Shown here in pieces: positions 1 to 19,579 of a DNA stretch of 64,000 bases. Position 1 is the first letter of the stretch. Each line of letters begins with the position of its first letter. The notes beneath the pieces are model-generated. The model did no database searches. It saw nothing but the letters and a program-made list of their open reading frames with translations, and was not told the origin of the DNA. The DNA comes from Arctopsyche grandis (lineage: Eukaryota > Arthropoda > Insecta > Trichoptera > Hydropsychidae): positions 30,108,290 to 30,172,289 of the forward strand of contig NC_135356.1 of NCBI RefSeq assembly GCF_051622035.1. Direction: 5' to 3'. Position numbers and translations under genes: made by a program.

Positions 1-822
1 TCTATGCAATTTCAACTTTCACACTTTGTTCAATTTAAAATATCGCTATGTACACATTTACACATAAGATTACGTTATAATATGGACATTTACTATATTA
101 TTTCACGATGATAATATTGCATTCAATGTATCCGTATTAGATTTTCATGAGCAATGCTACGTACAAATTAACCTAAATCTGCCATACAAAATATTATTCG
201 ATGCATATTCATGTCGATTTATGATATTTCAATATTATGTTAATTTATTTTTATCATTTTTCTTTGTTTGTATAAGTTTATTGATGGTTGGATATTGGAG
301 TCGTCGGGTTATAAACCGTAATACATATGGGTTGCTTATTAAAAGAAAGTAAAAATCCATATTATATATATATATATATATATATACATATGTACTTGAC
401 ACGTTTATGTATACAAGCTAAAATCATAATCAAGTTTGAATCAAATATTATATTTTCATTTAAAAAGTAATGCCGTCGTTTAAAATCATTTCAAAAGCTA
501 ATCAATTTGATTATTTCTATAAATGTAACAAAAAAATCTCCAAATCTGGTTCTGTAGCTCAATGATTTGTATATGAATATGAATATGAAAGGTGATACGT
601 TGCAAAATCATTTTTAGATAGTATTTATTTGTCAAATTTTTATTAAACACTAGTATTTATCGCCTTTCACATTGACGGTATAATGTTATCAAAAAGAATA
701 TCATGACTATAATTAGTTGTATGCATTGTATACATTTTATAATATAATACACGTAAAATTAACTCTTTCATTTCATACATATTACATAATTATAGCACTA
801 AAACGTTATTTATATACTTACG

Positions 823-935
<113 letters not shown>

Positions 936-2447
936 TATCATTTTGATCTCAAAAACTATCTATTAGACAAAAAAAATGTATAAATCCAATCTACATGTGT
1001 ATTTGTATAATCCATCTCTAATATATTCGAACAGCAAATTAGCTATTATCTAAAACTTTTATTTTCTTATTTACCATCATCACTTTTCTATCGAAATATA
1101 AAAGCTTGACTACGTATTATTATATTATGATAACTTTTGCTTGCACGATTTTTTCACTACTTTATTCTTTATGTATGTATGTGTGTATATATGTAATACA
1201 TATAAGGATATTTGTATTAATGTAAAAACCAATATACGTAATCATGGAAGAAACCAAAGTTTCAATAAAAATAGAAGTCGTATTCATAATTGATAAATCT
1301 ATGTGATCCGAGCAGTGCCATTAAGAAGCTTAAGGCCATTTGTATTTAATTTAAATCAATATGAATCATCATCATTAAATCGTGTATAAATTTTATTTCT
1401 GATTCTCTACAAACGGCCTTAACTGGAAATCTTGTCTAGAAAATACCAAACGAGCCATATTGTTAAAAACAAATAAAATTTGCCATTTACCATTAAAATA
1501 ATTTTAAAACTTGGCTTTGGAAAATCTCTTCCTGTTTTAACTTTATTTGTTTGTTTCGTTGTATGTATATGACTTACCTTTTTTATGTATAATTTGTTTG
1601 ATCTTCAGCGAATTTATGCATCATATGGTATTTATTAAAATTCAACATAATTAATTTTATAAATATGTGTGTATGTAATGTATAAAGGAAGCCTCAATAT
1701 GGCTGAAAATTTAAGCAGATATCTATTAAAAATCATATCAATCAAGTTAATATACTTGGTCTCCGAGAAGCTTTCGTGGATATCTCATTGAGAATATTCT
1801 TAGCATTAGGTACCTGTTTATTTGTTTTCTGTTTTGTTCATTTTATAGTTTTCTGTATGTGTAGTTTACTCGAGGTGTCAATAAAACTTAATTGTGGCTT
1901 CGCATATTATTACGTTTCTAAAAATAAAATGAAAACTCACTTGGCGTAACACGAAAATTGTATTTTGTAAAAAAAAAAAAAGTGACATTGACGATTTTTG
2001 AAATAATTTTAGTACTTCACAATTATTTAGGTTTAGAATTGGCACTCGCAATAAAATTCATAATTTTAGATCGATTTTTGCTTAAAATTAGAAAAATTAA
2101 ACTGCGCTCTTAATTACGTATAATATGTATAATTTATTATAATTTACATCACAAAAAATAGCCATTTGTGAGTTTTAAAAAAATGTGATTTTAATTATAT
2201 TTAAATTAATATATACAAACATAATATTTTAATATTAATTATAGTTATTTAGTATTGCGTTTTTTGTATTTGTTTAGTTTTTAATAAAGTGTAGAATTAT
2301 TAAATGAACGTATTTAAGTTTTACAAGATTGTATATTGTTAATAGTCATTATTTATATCAAATGAAAATAATTTTGCCATATTTTTATCAAAGTCATAGT
2401 CTTATAGCTTAAAATGTAAAATATCTTTTGATTTTATAAAATATATA

Positions 2448-2453
<6 letters not shown>

Positions 2454-2526
<73 letters not shown>
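2454..2526. repeat. (TA)n microsatellite
   Basis: About 70 bp of pure TA dinucleotide. The minus-strand open frame through it is repeat-derived. Confidence 0.95.
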
Positions 2527-2529
<3 letters not shown>

Positions 2530-3189
2530 ATTCATAAATGTATAAATATAAAAAAAATACAGCAGACAGACCAGAACGAAGCGATAATTTGTAAAGACAC
2601 AAGTGAATGACTCAAATGATTTGAATAAAGCTCATATATGTTAAAGATAACTTTTTGTGCATTACTTATTCCCATTGAAATATCAAAACAAAATCTTGTA
2701 TATTGTATTTTTCAGCATACATATGTATTTCTAACACACAAACACAAACAAGGATTTGCAATACAATATCATGACATTATATCCGAATCTTTCCGGAATA
2801 TTCACAGATTGATACATACATATATTTGACATTAAAACATTGTACACATATGTTTGTAGATGCTACTAAAACAATTCACATTTACAATAAATAATTTTTA
2901 ACAGTAATAATTAGTAACAGAATAAAGTATTTTGTTGATTTTAATGATATGTAAAACATATCGAAAGGCTTCTATCAATTACACATTATTCTTCCACAGT
3001 TCTTTTTGGGAAAAATATCATACATATTTCTTAGAACTAAGGGGCCACAAATTCAAAACAAAGGTTCTTTATTTTGACATTATATACATATAATATAATG
3101 TCATGTTTTTATGTAAAAAAACATCAATTAAGAAGCAAAATACAAATCAATAAACATATAAAGTGAAAACCAGGACATTTATATGTACA

Positions 3190-3500
3190 TATTAGCCGGC
3201 AGTACGGCTCGGTAGTTGCGTTTATATTTAGCACTGAGAGATTACTGGGTTCGGTCCCGTGCTAATCTTTAATACTGCTGGTTAGACTTTGATATTTGTG
3301 ATTCCAAGTTGATCTTTTCATATCAGAATTTGCCAATTAATCTGATTGTCATTGTTGAAACGGTTTCTCAAAATTGCCAAAAATCATCCTATCCGCTGTC
3401 ACAAATATCTGAATTTGATTTATGTACGATATATAAAGATTTATGTACAAATCTAAATCCATAGATGTCTCAATAGATTGATTAATTAATTAATTATTAA
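3190..3500 (+). mobile_element. candidate tRNA-derived SINE
   Basis: The head (about 3190-3262) has a pol III B-box-like motif, GGTTCGGTCCC, at 3249-3259. A weak A-box-like segment, CGGCTCGGTAGTTGCG, lies about 45 bp upstream. This is the spacing of a tRNA-like promoter, but no full cloverleaf can be drawn. About 220 bp of unrelated body follows, ending in a (ATTA)n-like tail near 3480-3500. That layout is typical of insect SINEs. Only one copy was noticed in the window, so the call rests on structure alone. Confidence 0.5.
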
Positions 3501-3723
3501 TATCATGTTCATGTTTTGAAATACAGTGATTTATGTAATAAAAATATTGCAATGTTTGTCTAGAAAGGCACATTGGAGTCAGGCCTTCATTTTTTACATA
3601 GATATAAACCTGTCAGGCCTTCAAACAACAGGAAATATCAAAAGAAAAAAGGGACGTATGATAACTCTAACTTATTTTGTAAGTAAAACAACACAGAACA
3701 GTTGAAAATTCAAATCCACATAT

Positions 3724-10035
<6,312 letters not shown>

Positions 10036-10752
10036 TTTGCACTAAGAAATAATATGTAGATGTTCTTAGTAAATCTACTTTTTTCTAAATTATAAAATAA
10101 TTATCACAAAATGTTTATAAAAATAAACCTAATAGTCGAGAAATGCTGGTTCTCCCACTAAAGTCACGTTTAGGTATGATTATTTTTAGAAACATTCTGC
10201 GGTATGCTATTTTCGAACAGCTTGAATACCACATACCAACAAATATATTAGCATGTCTTCGATATTTGATGTAATTTTATATGATCAACATATTTCAAAA
10301 TTTACTTATTTATATAAAACAAAAATCAAAAGCCTTAAAATTAAATAGCTAGAAAGAAAACTAATATTTTTGTCTATATATTATGAATATAGTTTTGATA
10401 TCTTTGAAATACACTTGAAAGTTTGTTTATTTGTTTGAGGCTAAATCTATTAAACCTTATTTTAAATCCAATATATTAAATGAACTACAGTGGAAGAAAA
10501 GTCATGAATGCAGGAAATTTTTGATTATTTAATATGTTTAGAATATCTTTTTACGAAATGTAAAAAGTTATTTGAAATAATAATAATATATATAAAAACG
10601 GACGCGATGTGTGTGCCAGACCGTCAACACACAGCCAATCATAGTGAAATGGTCGAGAAGACGCGGGGAAATGGGGGGGGGGAGGTTTGAAGCGTCATGT
10701 GACGTCAGGGTGAGCGATGACAGGCATGCGACGTTAGGCCGAGCGACGGGTG

Positions 10753-10754
10753 AC

Positions 10755-10809
<55 letters not shown>
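10753..10809. repeat. (CA)n microsatellite
   Basis: About 57 bp of CA dinucleotide with a few CATA interruptions at the left end. It lies between SMYD4 and HSPA14. The open frames crossing it are repeat-derived. Confidence 0.95.
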
Positions 10810-10810
<1 letters not shown>

Positions 10811-11110
10811 TCATCATTTCGAACGGGTGAACGGCGAATTAATACGCGCGCGCGCCTATAAATTACATTACAATATATTTATATATATGTATAATATAAA
10901 ACTTTATTTTAATTTGTGTATTTATTCCTTTCCGAAGTCACCCGTTGAAGTCAACGGGCACAACACTACTATAATATAAAAATCTCAACAAAAACTATTT
11001 ATTGAATTTTATTTCAATGGTGCGACGCCCCAATCATCAAAGTCATCGGAGGTCATCAAATCGAAAGAATGAAATAAAATTCTAGATATTTTGATTAATG
11101 TCATTTCAAT

Positions 11111-11260
11111 GGCTACGTCCACACTACCGATATCTACACCCGATATTTGCGAATTTTTCCATAACCAGTTCCTAAATAGCAACCACAAGTTACAATATGG
11201 GAACTGGATATGGAAAATTCGAGAATATCGGGTGTAGATATCGATAGTATGGACGTAACC
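11111..11260. mobile_element. short palindromic MITE
   Basis: A 150-bp element with arms of about 65 bp. The left begins GGCTACGTCCACACTACCGA; the right complement begins GGTTACGTCCATACTATCGA; both continue into TATCTACACCCGATATT. It is flanked by AAT on both sides, a possible 3-bp target duplication. It lies upstream of HSPA14. Confidence 0.75.
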
Positions 11261-11449
11261 AATAAATGAAAAGAAACATTTTTTTCAATTGCGGGGCTGA
11301 ATGCTATTTTATAAGAAAAATACGTTAAAATCCGTGCTTTTATTTCAATATATGTAAATATTATATACATTTTTGAATAATAATATTTTAGCTATTGAAT
11401 TTTTTTTGTAGGGGCAATAGCATTATTAAGGTATTGCTATAGTTAAATT

Positions 11450-11672
11450 GGTTCGGTGATTATTCCGTACAAAGCGATCTCGCACATGATATTAATTAAA
11501 ATCTCGATCACGGAACATCTGGCACTCGAAAATTCCATTCAAGGAGAGCTACACATTCGTGAACTACCATACTAAAAAGAATTCGAGTGCCAGATATTCC
11601 GTATTAGCAATTTTTGTGGCAAAGATTGTCGTGTGCACGATCGCAATGTGCGAAATAATCCGTCTACCGGTT
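11450..11672. mobile_element. MITE of the TCGGTGATTATTCCG family
   Basis: Imperfect inverted repeats meet around 11550. The core motif GGCACTCGAA (11521-11530) has its complement TTCGAGTGCC at about 11582. Related partial copies lie at 16708-16810, about 21265-21310 and 42984-43112. This copy ends about 210 bp upstream of the HSPA14 start codon, so it probably forms part of that promoter region. Confidence 0.7.
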
Positions 11673-11881
11673 GAATCAGTCCATTTCGATAATCAAAAAT
11701 ATTTACTTCGAATTAAGTGATACAAAATTATACAACGTAATTCGAACTGCGAAACATGTTTCACAGTTGGCAGCACTGGTAAGCGTGGTGCCTCTGTCCA
11801 GTCGAGCGTTGTACGTCAGTTTTGCTCGGGCAGACATAACCTACAGTCGTGTAGCATCAACATCAATTCACAAGCTGCAAA

Positions 11882-14143
11882 ATGACGTCGTGCTTCGGAG
11901 TACATCTTGGAAACGGCTCTATATGCCTGGCGCTCAGCAGAGATGGCAAAACGGAAGTTATCGCCAACGATTCCGGTGACCGAGTGACTCCAGCAACCGC
12001 TGTCTTCAATGGACCGGATATAGAGATTTGCATTCCCTTGAAAAGCGGCTCTCGTCGCAAGACCGTCATCACCAGCAACAAACGACTATTCAACAGCGAA
12101 ATTTCACCAGAAGAAATATCAGCTCTGAATGGTAAGAATCTCAAACCGCTTCATACTCGAATCAGCTGATCGCTTTACACTATACATTTAACCCCCATAT
12201 ACTCGCACATATATATTAATAAAAACACATGATTCAATAGCCATACTAATCGAAATAATAAAATGCTCGAATAATGAAAGATTTTCATAGTACACGTGCT
12301 ATATATTGCAGAAGGTAAGGTTAAATTTTGAGCATATACATTTGTTCTATTGCTATTTCGCCATTTCTAATCTGCTCGTCTCACTTTCTATTAACAAAAA
12401 CTGAATAATCAATCAATCGGTCTCAAACGACAGCAGAGACTATTCAAAGCCAGTCGACTCAGTCCACCTCACTTCTTTTGCAATCTAATGACGACCGTTT
12501 ATCAATTCTATCCACGGTGTAGAAGACTCTTAAATATCCTTTTTTCCCATATATTTCCGTGTAGGTTACGTATCTTAAGTATTGTCTGCACGTGTCTGTT
12601 GGACTTCAGCCCATTCAATATGAAGATGTTTACTCTTTGACGATGTTTACTCGTTGGCTTCTTCCTAATTCGATCGGGTACTCATTGGAAACAATTTCTC
12701 TGTCGTCGTGTAGCAAAGCGAGAACATCGTCATCTTCCATATCCTATAAACCGTTGGCAAGGTTCGATATATCTTAGATTTATGCAGTGGCTCCTCTGCT
12801 AAGTAGTCATTATAAAAATGTCGATTTATCCCTGTTCTTTTAATTATTGCTTCTTTTAGCGAATCGCCGCATTCCTATCTGTATCTGTGAAAGTTGGATT
12901 GTGATTCACGTAGTCATTTCCGTAACCAAATTTAAAACACTATAGTTAATGGTGTATTTTTTTTCTAGCCAAGAATGATTGCAAGATCGTATCATACCAA
13001 AACACCTACAACTATGAACTGCAAATAGAAAACAACGTGATGACTCTCACTCCGGATCAGATAGCGACAAAGTTCTACGGCAAGATGTTCAGCATAGCGA
13101 CCCACGCCGCATGTACAGACGAAGAGTTGCAGTCAGTCATAGCCACACCTCTACACTGGTCGGATGAATGCCAACAGCGGGTGGTCACGGCTGCAGAACT
13201 CGCCGGATTCAACGTCCTGCAAGTGATCAGCGAACCGGCAGCCGCCATGCTAGCATACAACTTTGACGAGAGCAACGCAGAGGAGATTGTGCTCATATAC
13301 CGTCTCGGGGGCAGTTCTTGCGACGTAAGCGTCGTAAGAGTAGTTGCTGGCGTTTTCACAATCGAAGAGTCCTCCCATCAGACATTGATCGGCGGACAAT
13401 ACATAACAAAAGACTTGGCCGATTACATCGCCAAGGAGTTCTATCAAAGGTGGAAGTTGGATCCCAACGAAAACAAACGCGCCATGGATAAACTGTTCCA
13501 TTATGCCAACGACTGCAAGCATGTCCTGTCGACGTTAAACTCGGCTCACGTCTTCATCGAATCTTTATACGAAGGTATAGATTGGAGTCAAAACATATCG
13601 AGGGCAAGGTTCGATAATGTGGTTTTGTCCAAGGTTGAAGCTTGCGTCGCTCCCGTGCGAAAATTCCTCGCCGAGAGTCAATTCAAAAGCAAAATAAACA
13701 AGATTATTCTGTGCGGAGGTTCGATGAAAATACCGAGACTGCAAACGATGGTCTCTGATCTTCTCCCCGACGCTGTTGTTTTAAGCAACGTCTCTCCTGA
13801 CGAAGTTATCGCTCAGGGCTGCGCCAGACAGGCCGCACTTCTCTTGGAATATCCCGATATACCACTGAATGACAGGACGGCCGAAATCGAATGCATCACT
13901 TTGCCGATATATGCAAAGTATTTGGAGAGTAATCTGTGCCTGTTTCCAGTAGGCAGCCCGATTTATTCAGAGGTCGAATTGCCGCTCAGTTGTGCCGAAA
14001 AGTTGAAGAAGATCAACCTCAGTGTATACGAAGCGGGGGAGACTGATAAGGTTTTAGGTGATTACACTTTTACCACAGGAAAGACTGAACCAAAAATTCA
14101 CGCCATTCTTCATGATAATGATCTTATTGTAAATGTATTCTAA
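11882..14143 (+). CDS. HSPA14: HSPA14-like ribosome-associated Hsp70 (RAC subunit)
   Basis: Exon 1 is 11882-12131 and exon 2 is 12969-14143. The donor GTAAGA and acceptor TTTTCTAG join in phase 1 to give 474 residues (human HSPA14 has 509). The N terminus GVHLGNGS is the first phosphate-binding loop of the Hsp70 ATPase fold. It is followed by GDRVTPA, SEPAAAMLAY (about 171-180), the second phosphate motif LGGSSCD (about 196-202) and the adenosine motif LCGGSMKIPRLQ (about 331-342). The ATPase fold ends near residue 380 and only about 95 residues follow, so there is no full substrate-binding domain and no C-terminal EEVD. This matches HSPA14, which pairs with the J-protein DNAJC2 in the ribosome-associated complex that helps nascent chains fold. 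The start is the first in-frame ATG before the family-typical N terminus. An AATAAA follows the stop by 13 bp. Confidence 0.93.
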
Positions 14144-14156
14144 TAAGTTTACTGTG

Positions 14157-14162
14157 AATAAA
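14157..14162 (+). promoter_or_regulatory. HSPA14 polyadenylation signal
   Basis: A canonical AATAAA begins 14 bases after the end of the TAA stop codon of HSPA14. The downstream sequence is AT-rich with a T-rich run. Confidence 0.6.
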
Positions 14163-15930
14163 ATATAAATTGAATGTAACATCTATTCTATTTTGGCTTC
14201 ACTGTAATGGGTTTATTATACATGTATGGAATGAAAACCCAAAACAGTGGAGACAAAAGCGTTATTTTTTATTTATTCCCTTACTCCTCATTGGCGGAAA
14301 TGACGAAAATTAAGAAAATTCTCCCAGCAAAAGAAATTAAATGATGGTATTGTTGTAAACACGCTGTTTAATGTAACAGGTTGGAAGGAAGTAAAGTAGT
14401 CGTCACCAACATGGTCGAATCGGTCCCAACTCAAGATGGTGACCCAAAGTCGACCATGTCGTAAGGCCTTCAACTAATATGAACATGACGTAGGGCCAGT
14501 CATGTAACTGCCGTGTGTTATTGTAAGTATGTATACTATAGTAGATGCTCTGATGCGCCTGTATAAACAATAAGCACCAACAAAACTAAAAATCATCCTT
14601 TGAGAACCTCATTTAACCTTTTTTCCAGGGGTGGGGCAAAATTTGGTCGGTATGTGCTTTTTTACAAGGTTTATATTAGTTTCATTTATGTATACGTCAG
14701 TCATTCCTAGCTTAGCTTAGCTCCGCTCAACTCGCAAGGACTAATTTCTATAGTTGAAGCTCCACGGCAAAGAGGTGAACTGAACGAGATGAGCAAAGGA
14801 TTAGTGAAGAGAGTTCGTAGCGGCCTCGCTATGTCGACCTAACTATTGGGTTTCGAGCGGAGCAAGGCAAGACTACTTCCCTACTTCCTTTTTTTTTTTT
14901 CGTTATGAAAATGTACTGGTTTTATTTCCTACATGATACTTTTTTGTTTTGCTCTTATGTTCATTTTTTACAAGCTTTATTTTGTTTTTACATACACATA
15001 CATACCTGGTACTAATGCGCCTTTCTGGCCAATTACAAACGCCGATATACAATTTATAGAATAATTTTAACAGACCAACATAGCGGCATATATGGATACA
15101 TTTTTGATAAACTTACATTTTTGGAGCATTCTTTAAAGAACCCAAGGAAAGAGTGTCACAGGTGATCTGGTGTAACCGTAAAGAGATTAATGTGATCGGA
15201 AAGTAAGTTGGAAAGACGAATAATTATATTAGCAACTCTGTTATTATGTATTATTTTTACCTCAGCCGAAGATCGGGTTCAGTATTTTGAAAACCCGATG
15301 GATCCAGGTCCAAAATCAAAATCAAAAACTTCCAGATTTTAAATTCAAAGTTTATTTATATTTTATTTTGTGCCCGGATCCCGAATCCGAGTTTTAAGTC
15401 ATTACCCGGCCGGGTAGAGTCGAGTCCAGAAACCCTACTCAACCGGTATAGTACTTTAACAATTCGAGTTTTATTAAGTTTGTCTCGGAAACCTTTCAGT
15501 GTATTAAGCTAAAATTGCATATCAAGAAGTTTTAGCTTACCTTAATTAAGCTTCTAGATGTGCAATGAGTAAGGTAAGGTAGCTATGTATCTAGTACCTC
15601 AATGCCAAATAATATACAAAATTACTGAAGATACATCAACCAAAAGTGATATCTTTCTCTTGTTCGATTTTTCTTCAACCCTTTAAATATGTGTGCTCTT
15701 CATGAAAAAATACCAGTATACTCTTCATACCACCAATGTCATGTAAATAAAAAAAAAAACAAATTTGATGAACTGGAAGTGGGAATTTTTTACTCTTATA
15801 AAAGTCAAAAACGTTCTGCTTTTTATTGTTAATAAATAATGTACACAATACATCCTATATCTATTTTAATATTACTGATCATTTTCTATTTTATTGTTTA
15901 TCTTTTTAGTTAGTAATTAAAGTATTATCT
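14163..15930. other. non-coding region 3' of HSPA14
   Basis: No coding exon recognised. A roughly 90-bp repeat at 14380-14470 (centred on ATGGTCGAATCGGTCCCA) has an inverted, diverged relative at about 43225-43320. A weak inverted repeat is visible at 14710-14870 (GCTTAGCTCCGCTC against GAGCGGAGCAAGGC), a possible decayed MITE. Confidence 0.5.
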
Positions 15931-15939
15931 TATTTAACG

Positions 15940-16380
15940 AAGAATGTGAGTACCGAAACAACGGATTCAAAAGATAGTGCACTCAGATGAATCTTCCATG
16001 TAGAATTCTTCTGAAATAACGAAATAGTATAGATATTGATTTAAGTACTTTTACATTATTATGTTGTAAGACCCCGTCTCTACTTATACATACATTTTTG
16101 TGAAAAATCTCCAATGACCTCACGTCAGAGCAGTCCTGTCTTCAGAACAGCAGAGTCGGAGCAGCAGTCTTCGGAAATGATTTTCACCAGATGTACCGAA
16201 GAATGTGAATGTGAGAAACAGCGGATTCAAAAGATTGTCCAATTAGACCACCATTTCTTCATCTGGAAAAGATATTTATTAATTTTGATATCAAATATTT
16301 TAATGTATTATGTATGGCACGTGAAATATTGAAGTGTACTTACTTGCACGTGCTACATAGCTAACACTGAAGCTTTTTCC
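15940..16380 (+). repeat. dispersed repeat, inverted relative of 28060-28475 and 63540-63950
   Basis: Shares long runs such as CAATGACCTCACGTCAGAGC with the two other copies, which lie on the opposite strand. Short open frames starting in this unit are conserved between copies but interrupted differently and match no protein family I know. Treated as transposon-derived, not as a gene. Confidence 0.7.
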
Positions 16381-16707
16381 TTTGTCCCAAAGTATTGATC
16401 GCGACCTTGGGGCGTATCTCATTATTCGACCACGTCGTATAGTCTCCAATCTTCACTTCATATTTCGCTCTGTTGTTTTAGTAATAAAATTATTAATGTG
16501 AGGTAATACCAAAAGTCTTTCGTTTTTATATATTGTAGATCACTTATGGCGCGTGAAATATTCAAGTGCACTCCCTCGCACCTACCGGCTAACACTGAAG
16601 CTACATATGTCATATTTATTGATCGCGTACCCAAGCGTAAAAAATTGCCAGTTAAAATAAAAGCGCCACATGTAATTACATTCGAAGGCTGTTATCACTG
16701 GTAAATG

Positions 16708-16810
16708 GATTATTCTGCAAAAAGTGATCTCGCGCACGTAACTAAAATCTCGATCACGGAACATCTAGCACTCGAGTTCTCGTTAAGACAATATTTCGCA
16801 TGGGTGAATT
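16708..16810. mobile_element. partial MITE of the 11450 family
   Basis: Carries GATTATTCTGCAAAAAG, ATCTCGATCACGGAACATCT and GCACTCGAG, followed by AGTTCTCGTTAAGACAATAT. That last segment recurs directly after the RMI1 stop codon at 42983. Confidence 0.65.
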
Positions 16811-17059
16811 TCATATAATAATATTTCGCATGGCTGCACTGAAAAGATGTCTAAAAAATGTCACCATAATTGTTCTATCATGTCATAACAGGACAAAATA
16901 AGCACAATTTTTGGCGTACGACCACTTACATGTGGATTTAAGTATTATTGAAAAAAAAACTAGCAAAATTCACCACCCATTAAGCAGTTTATGGGGCGCA
17001 GCCTTCAACGAACCAATGATTCGATTTATTTTTTTTCGATTCATAGGCGCCGATTCGAC

Positions 17060-17200
17060 TTATTTTTTACAGGCCAAAGGCTCAGAGGGGCGCCGAGGGC
17101 GAAGCCCTAGAAGACAAAGGCTCAGGGGGCGCGGAGGGCGAAGCCCTAGAAGGCAAAGGCTCAGGGAGCGCCGTGGGCGAAGCCCTAAAAGGAAATTTTT
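17060..17200. repeat. GC-rich tandem repeat, 39-40 bp units
   Basis: About three units with the core AGGGCGAAGCCCTAGAAGG(C), each containing the palindrome GGGCGAAGCCC and the spacer CAAAGGCTCAG. The encoded Arg-Gly-Ser-Pro-rich frame is repeat-derived. Related arrays lie at 22200-22510 and, inverted, at 56945-57180. Confidence 0.8.
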
Positions 17201-18682
17201 TCATGCATTTTGTGTTTTAATAATTAAGTTAAATTACTGTTTTACAAATAAATAAGCTTATAATAATAATTTTATATCTGATTAAACGTTAAATTATTGA
17301 AAAAAATGTGTGTATATTACAAATTAGGTATGGCCCCCACCCTGCCAATTTTCTTGATCCGCCCCTGCACCTATTAGATACTATTTGAAAAAAAATTATC
17401 AATTATGTGGTTTTTTTTCTTCAATTTTTTTCCTACTTAGCATACATACATACATATATTTTGATTAAATCTGAAATTTCATATATTTCACATGGATAAA
17501 ATCAGAATTTTTGTGTTAATTGTGAATTTTAATTTAGATAACATATAATAATATTTTTAATACATTTAAGGCCCTATAAAAACGGGCGGAGGACAAGCGG
17601 GGTAAGTTACTTACATATGTGATTCATGTACTCCCCTACAAATATATCAAATTAAAGGGGAGTACATAAATAAATCAAAGGGAGAAGGAGGGCATCCGAT
17701 TTTACAGGCAGTGCAAATATGTGCAATGCACACAGGGGGCCGAAAGAAATGAGTCGAAAAAATTATATTCCTCAAAAAATACGAAGCAAGACATCGTACT
17801 TTTTAAAATGCGTTTAGGTTGTCTTGTTGTATACTTGTGAATTAATGTTGCAAGTTACAACTTGTATACACCCGAACTATAATTCGGGGAAATAACGGGA
17901 TAGCAGGTATAGCTTAGGTCCGCATAGAGCTATGTAGATCTTTAAGTTCTATTATCTTTACGACTGCCAGATGTATTTCTTCAAGGATGTCGAGTATTGG
18001 TTGGTCTTCGAGAGAACAATGTCCTAGATGTGGGATCGGGGGTAAAAACACTATATTTTTATGAATGACCTTGAAAACGTTCAGTCTCTCTTGTCGTCTG
18101 GCCCTGTTCAAAACTAAACGCTTTGGTTGTCTTGATTAATTTTTATTGTGATAAAAAATTTCAAAAATATTTGTACCTATATATCACAAGGTAAGATTTT
18201 TGCACTACTCGCATGCGCTGATTTATACAAATGCTGATCAAATTAAAGAGCGGCCGACAGACGGTCAAACTCCTAGGCGTGACCCTGATTAGAGGCCACA
18301 ATTTGATTTGGAAGATCACAGCCCCTTTATTTTAACTGGCAATGTTATTCGCTCGGTTGACCGATCGATAATCCGAGACAAAGCCTTCAAAAGCTTCAGT
18401 GCTAGCCGGTAGGTGCGAGTGAGTGCACTTGAATATTTCACGTACCTTAAGTGATCTACAATATATAAAAACGAGACTTTTGGTATTACCTCCTATTAAT
18501 AATTTTATTACTAGCATCAAAATGAAATCTGTGCTGCATCGAACCGGAGCGCATGGGAGCGCCGCTCCCTTTCGTGAAATCAAGAAACGTAGCGCTTCCA
18601 TTCATGAAAATTTCCAAGACTACCCCGCAGAGACACCATCTTTGAAATCACAAAGAAAATCCAGGCCACGATGCGACGCGTG

Positions 18683-18730
18683 TTGACCTGCTGACTGCTG
18701 ACCTGCTGACCTGCTGACCTGCTGACCTGC
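18683..18730. repeat. 8-bp tandem repeat (GACCTGCT)n
   Basis: Tandem GACCTGCT units with one shortened unit near the left end. The matching tract near 54031-54069 has one unit fewer, giving a copy-number difference between the two duplication copies. Confidence 0.85.
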
Positions 18731-19579
18731 CGATGACGAGCTCTATCACATCCACAACAAGAAGCAAAAAATGCGTCGCATCGGGGCGTTGTCCCAAGAG
18801 GGCGCCAAAATGATGTTAATGTTCAAAAAATATTATAAATTTTTAGCTATATTATATCATTTCAATTATGTAAAAAAATAAAAATAAAATTATATTCTTT
18901 TTATTGTATGTATTTTATAAAATAAATTTAGAATTGCGATAACATTTAATTTAGTTTCATTTTTACCATACACATATATCTACGAATAACTATTATACAT
19001 ATATACAGACATGAATAAAAAATTTAAATGGCTTTTTTTTTGGAAATTGTATTTTTTGGCCCCTAAGAGAAAATTAAATTCCATCATTTTAAAAATCAAA
19101 ATCAACATTTTACAAATCAAAATCAAATTTACCACAATACAACTCAGTTAAACCTTAACCTAAGCTTAAGCGCAAGTGATTATGAAAATCTAATTATTTA
19201 CTCAGTGACTCGTAATTTGAAAAAAATATACAAAGATCAGCTCGATATACTCGCTTACTCAGCGAGTAAGTAAAATTGTTTATAAATGTTTTATAAATTT
19301 TTATTAGGTAAGTCTCGAGTGTCTAGTAAATTACATATAAGGAAGATAATGTATAAGGACATAGATCACTTGAAGCGTTATGAATAGAAGCGAAAGGCTA
19401 ATGACAAACTATACTTTATGCGTGGTTCAGGAGCAACACACGCGACTCTACAAGTGTATAAATAAATATATTTTTTTTATATACCCCGGGTAATAAAGCT
19501 AGTACTTTATATAAATAAATTTTATATTTTATATATTAGATCATTTGAATAAAAGATTCAATTAGAGAAATATGTATGG

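Noticed and set aside
3240-3265. Functional tRNA gene
   Set aside because: Only a B-box-like segment is convincing; no acceptor stem or anticodon arm can be paired.
10568-10979. Thr-His and Cys-Val repeat frames over the CA tract
   Set aside because: Microsatellite translation on both strands; no conserved flanks.
13075-13522. Minus-strand frames within HSPA14 exon 2
   Set aside because: Antisense shadows of a clearly conserved Hsp70 coding exon.
14710-14870. Inverted repeat as a MITE
   Set aside because: Pairing is weak and interrupted, no target duplication, and no second copy in the window.
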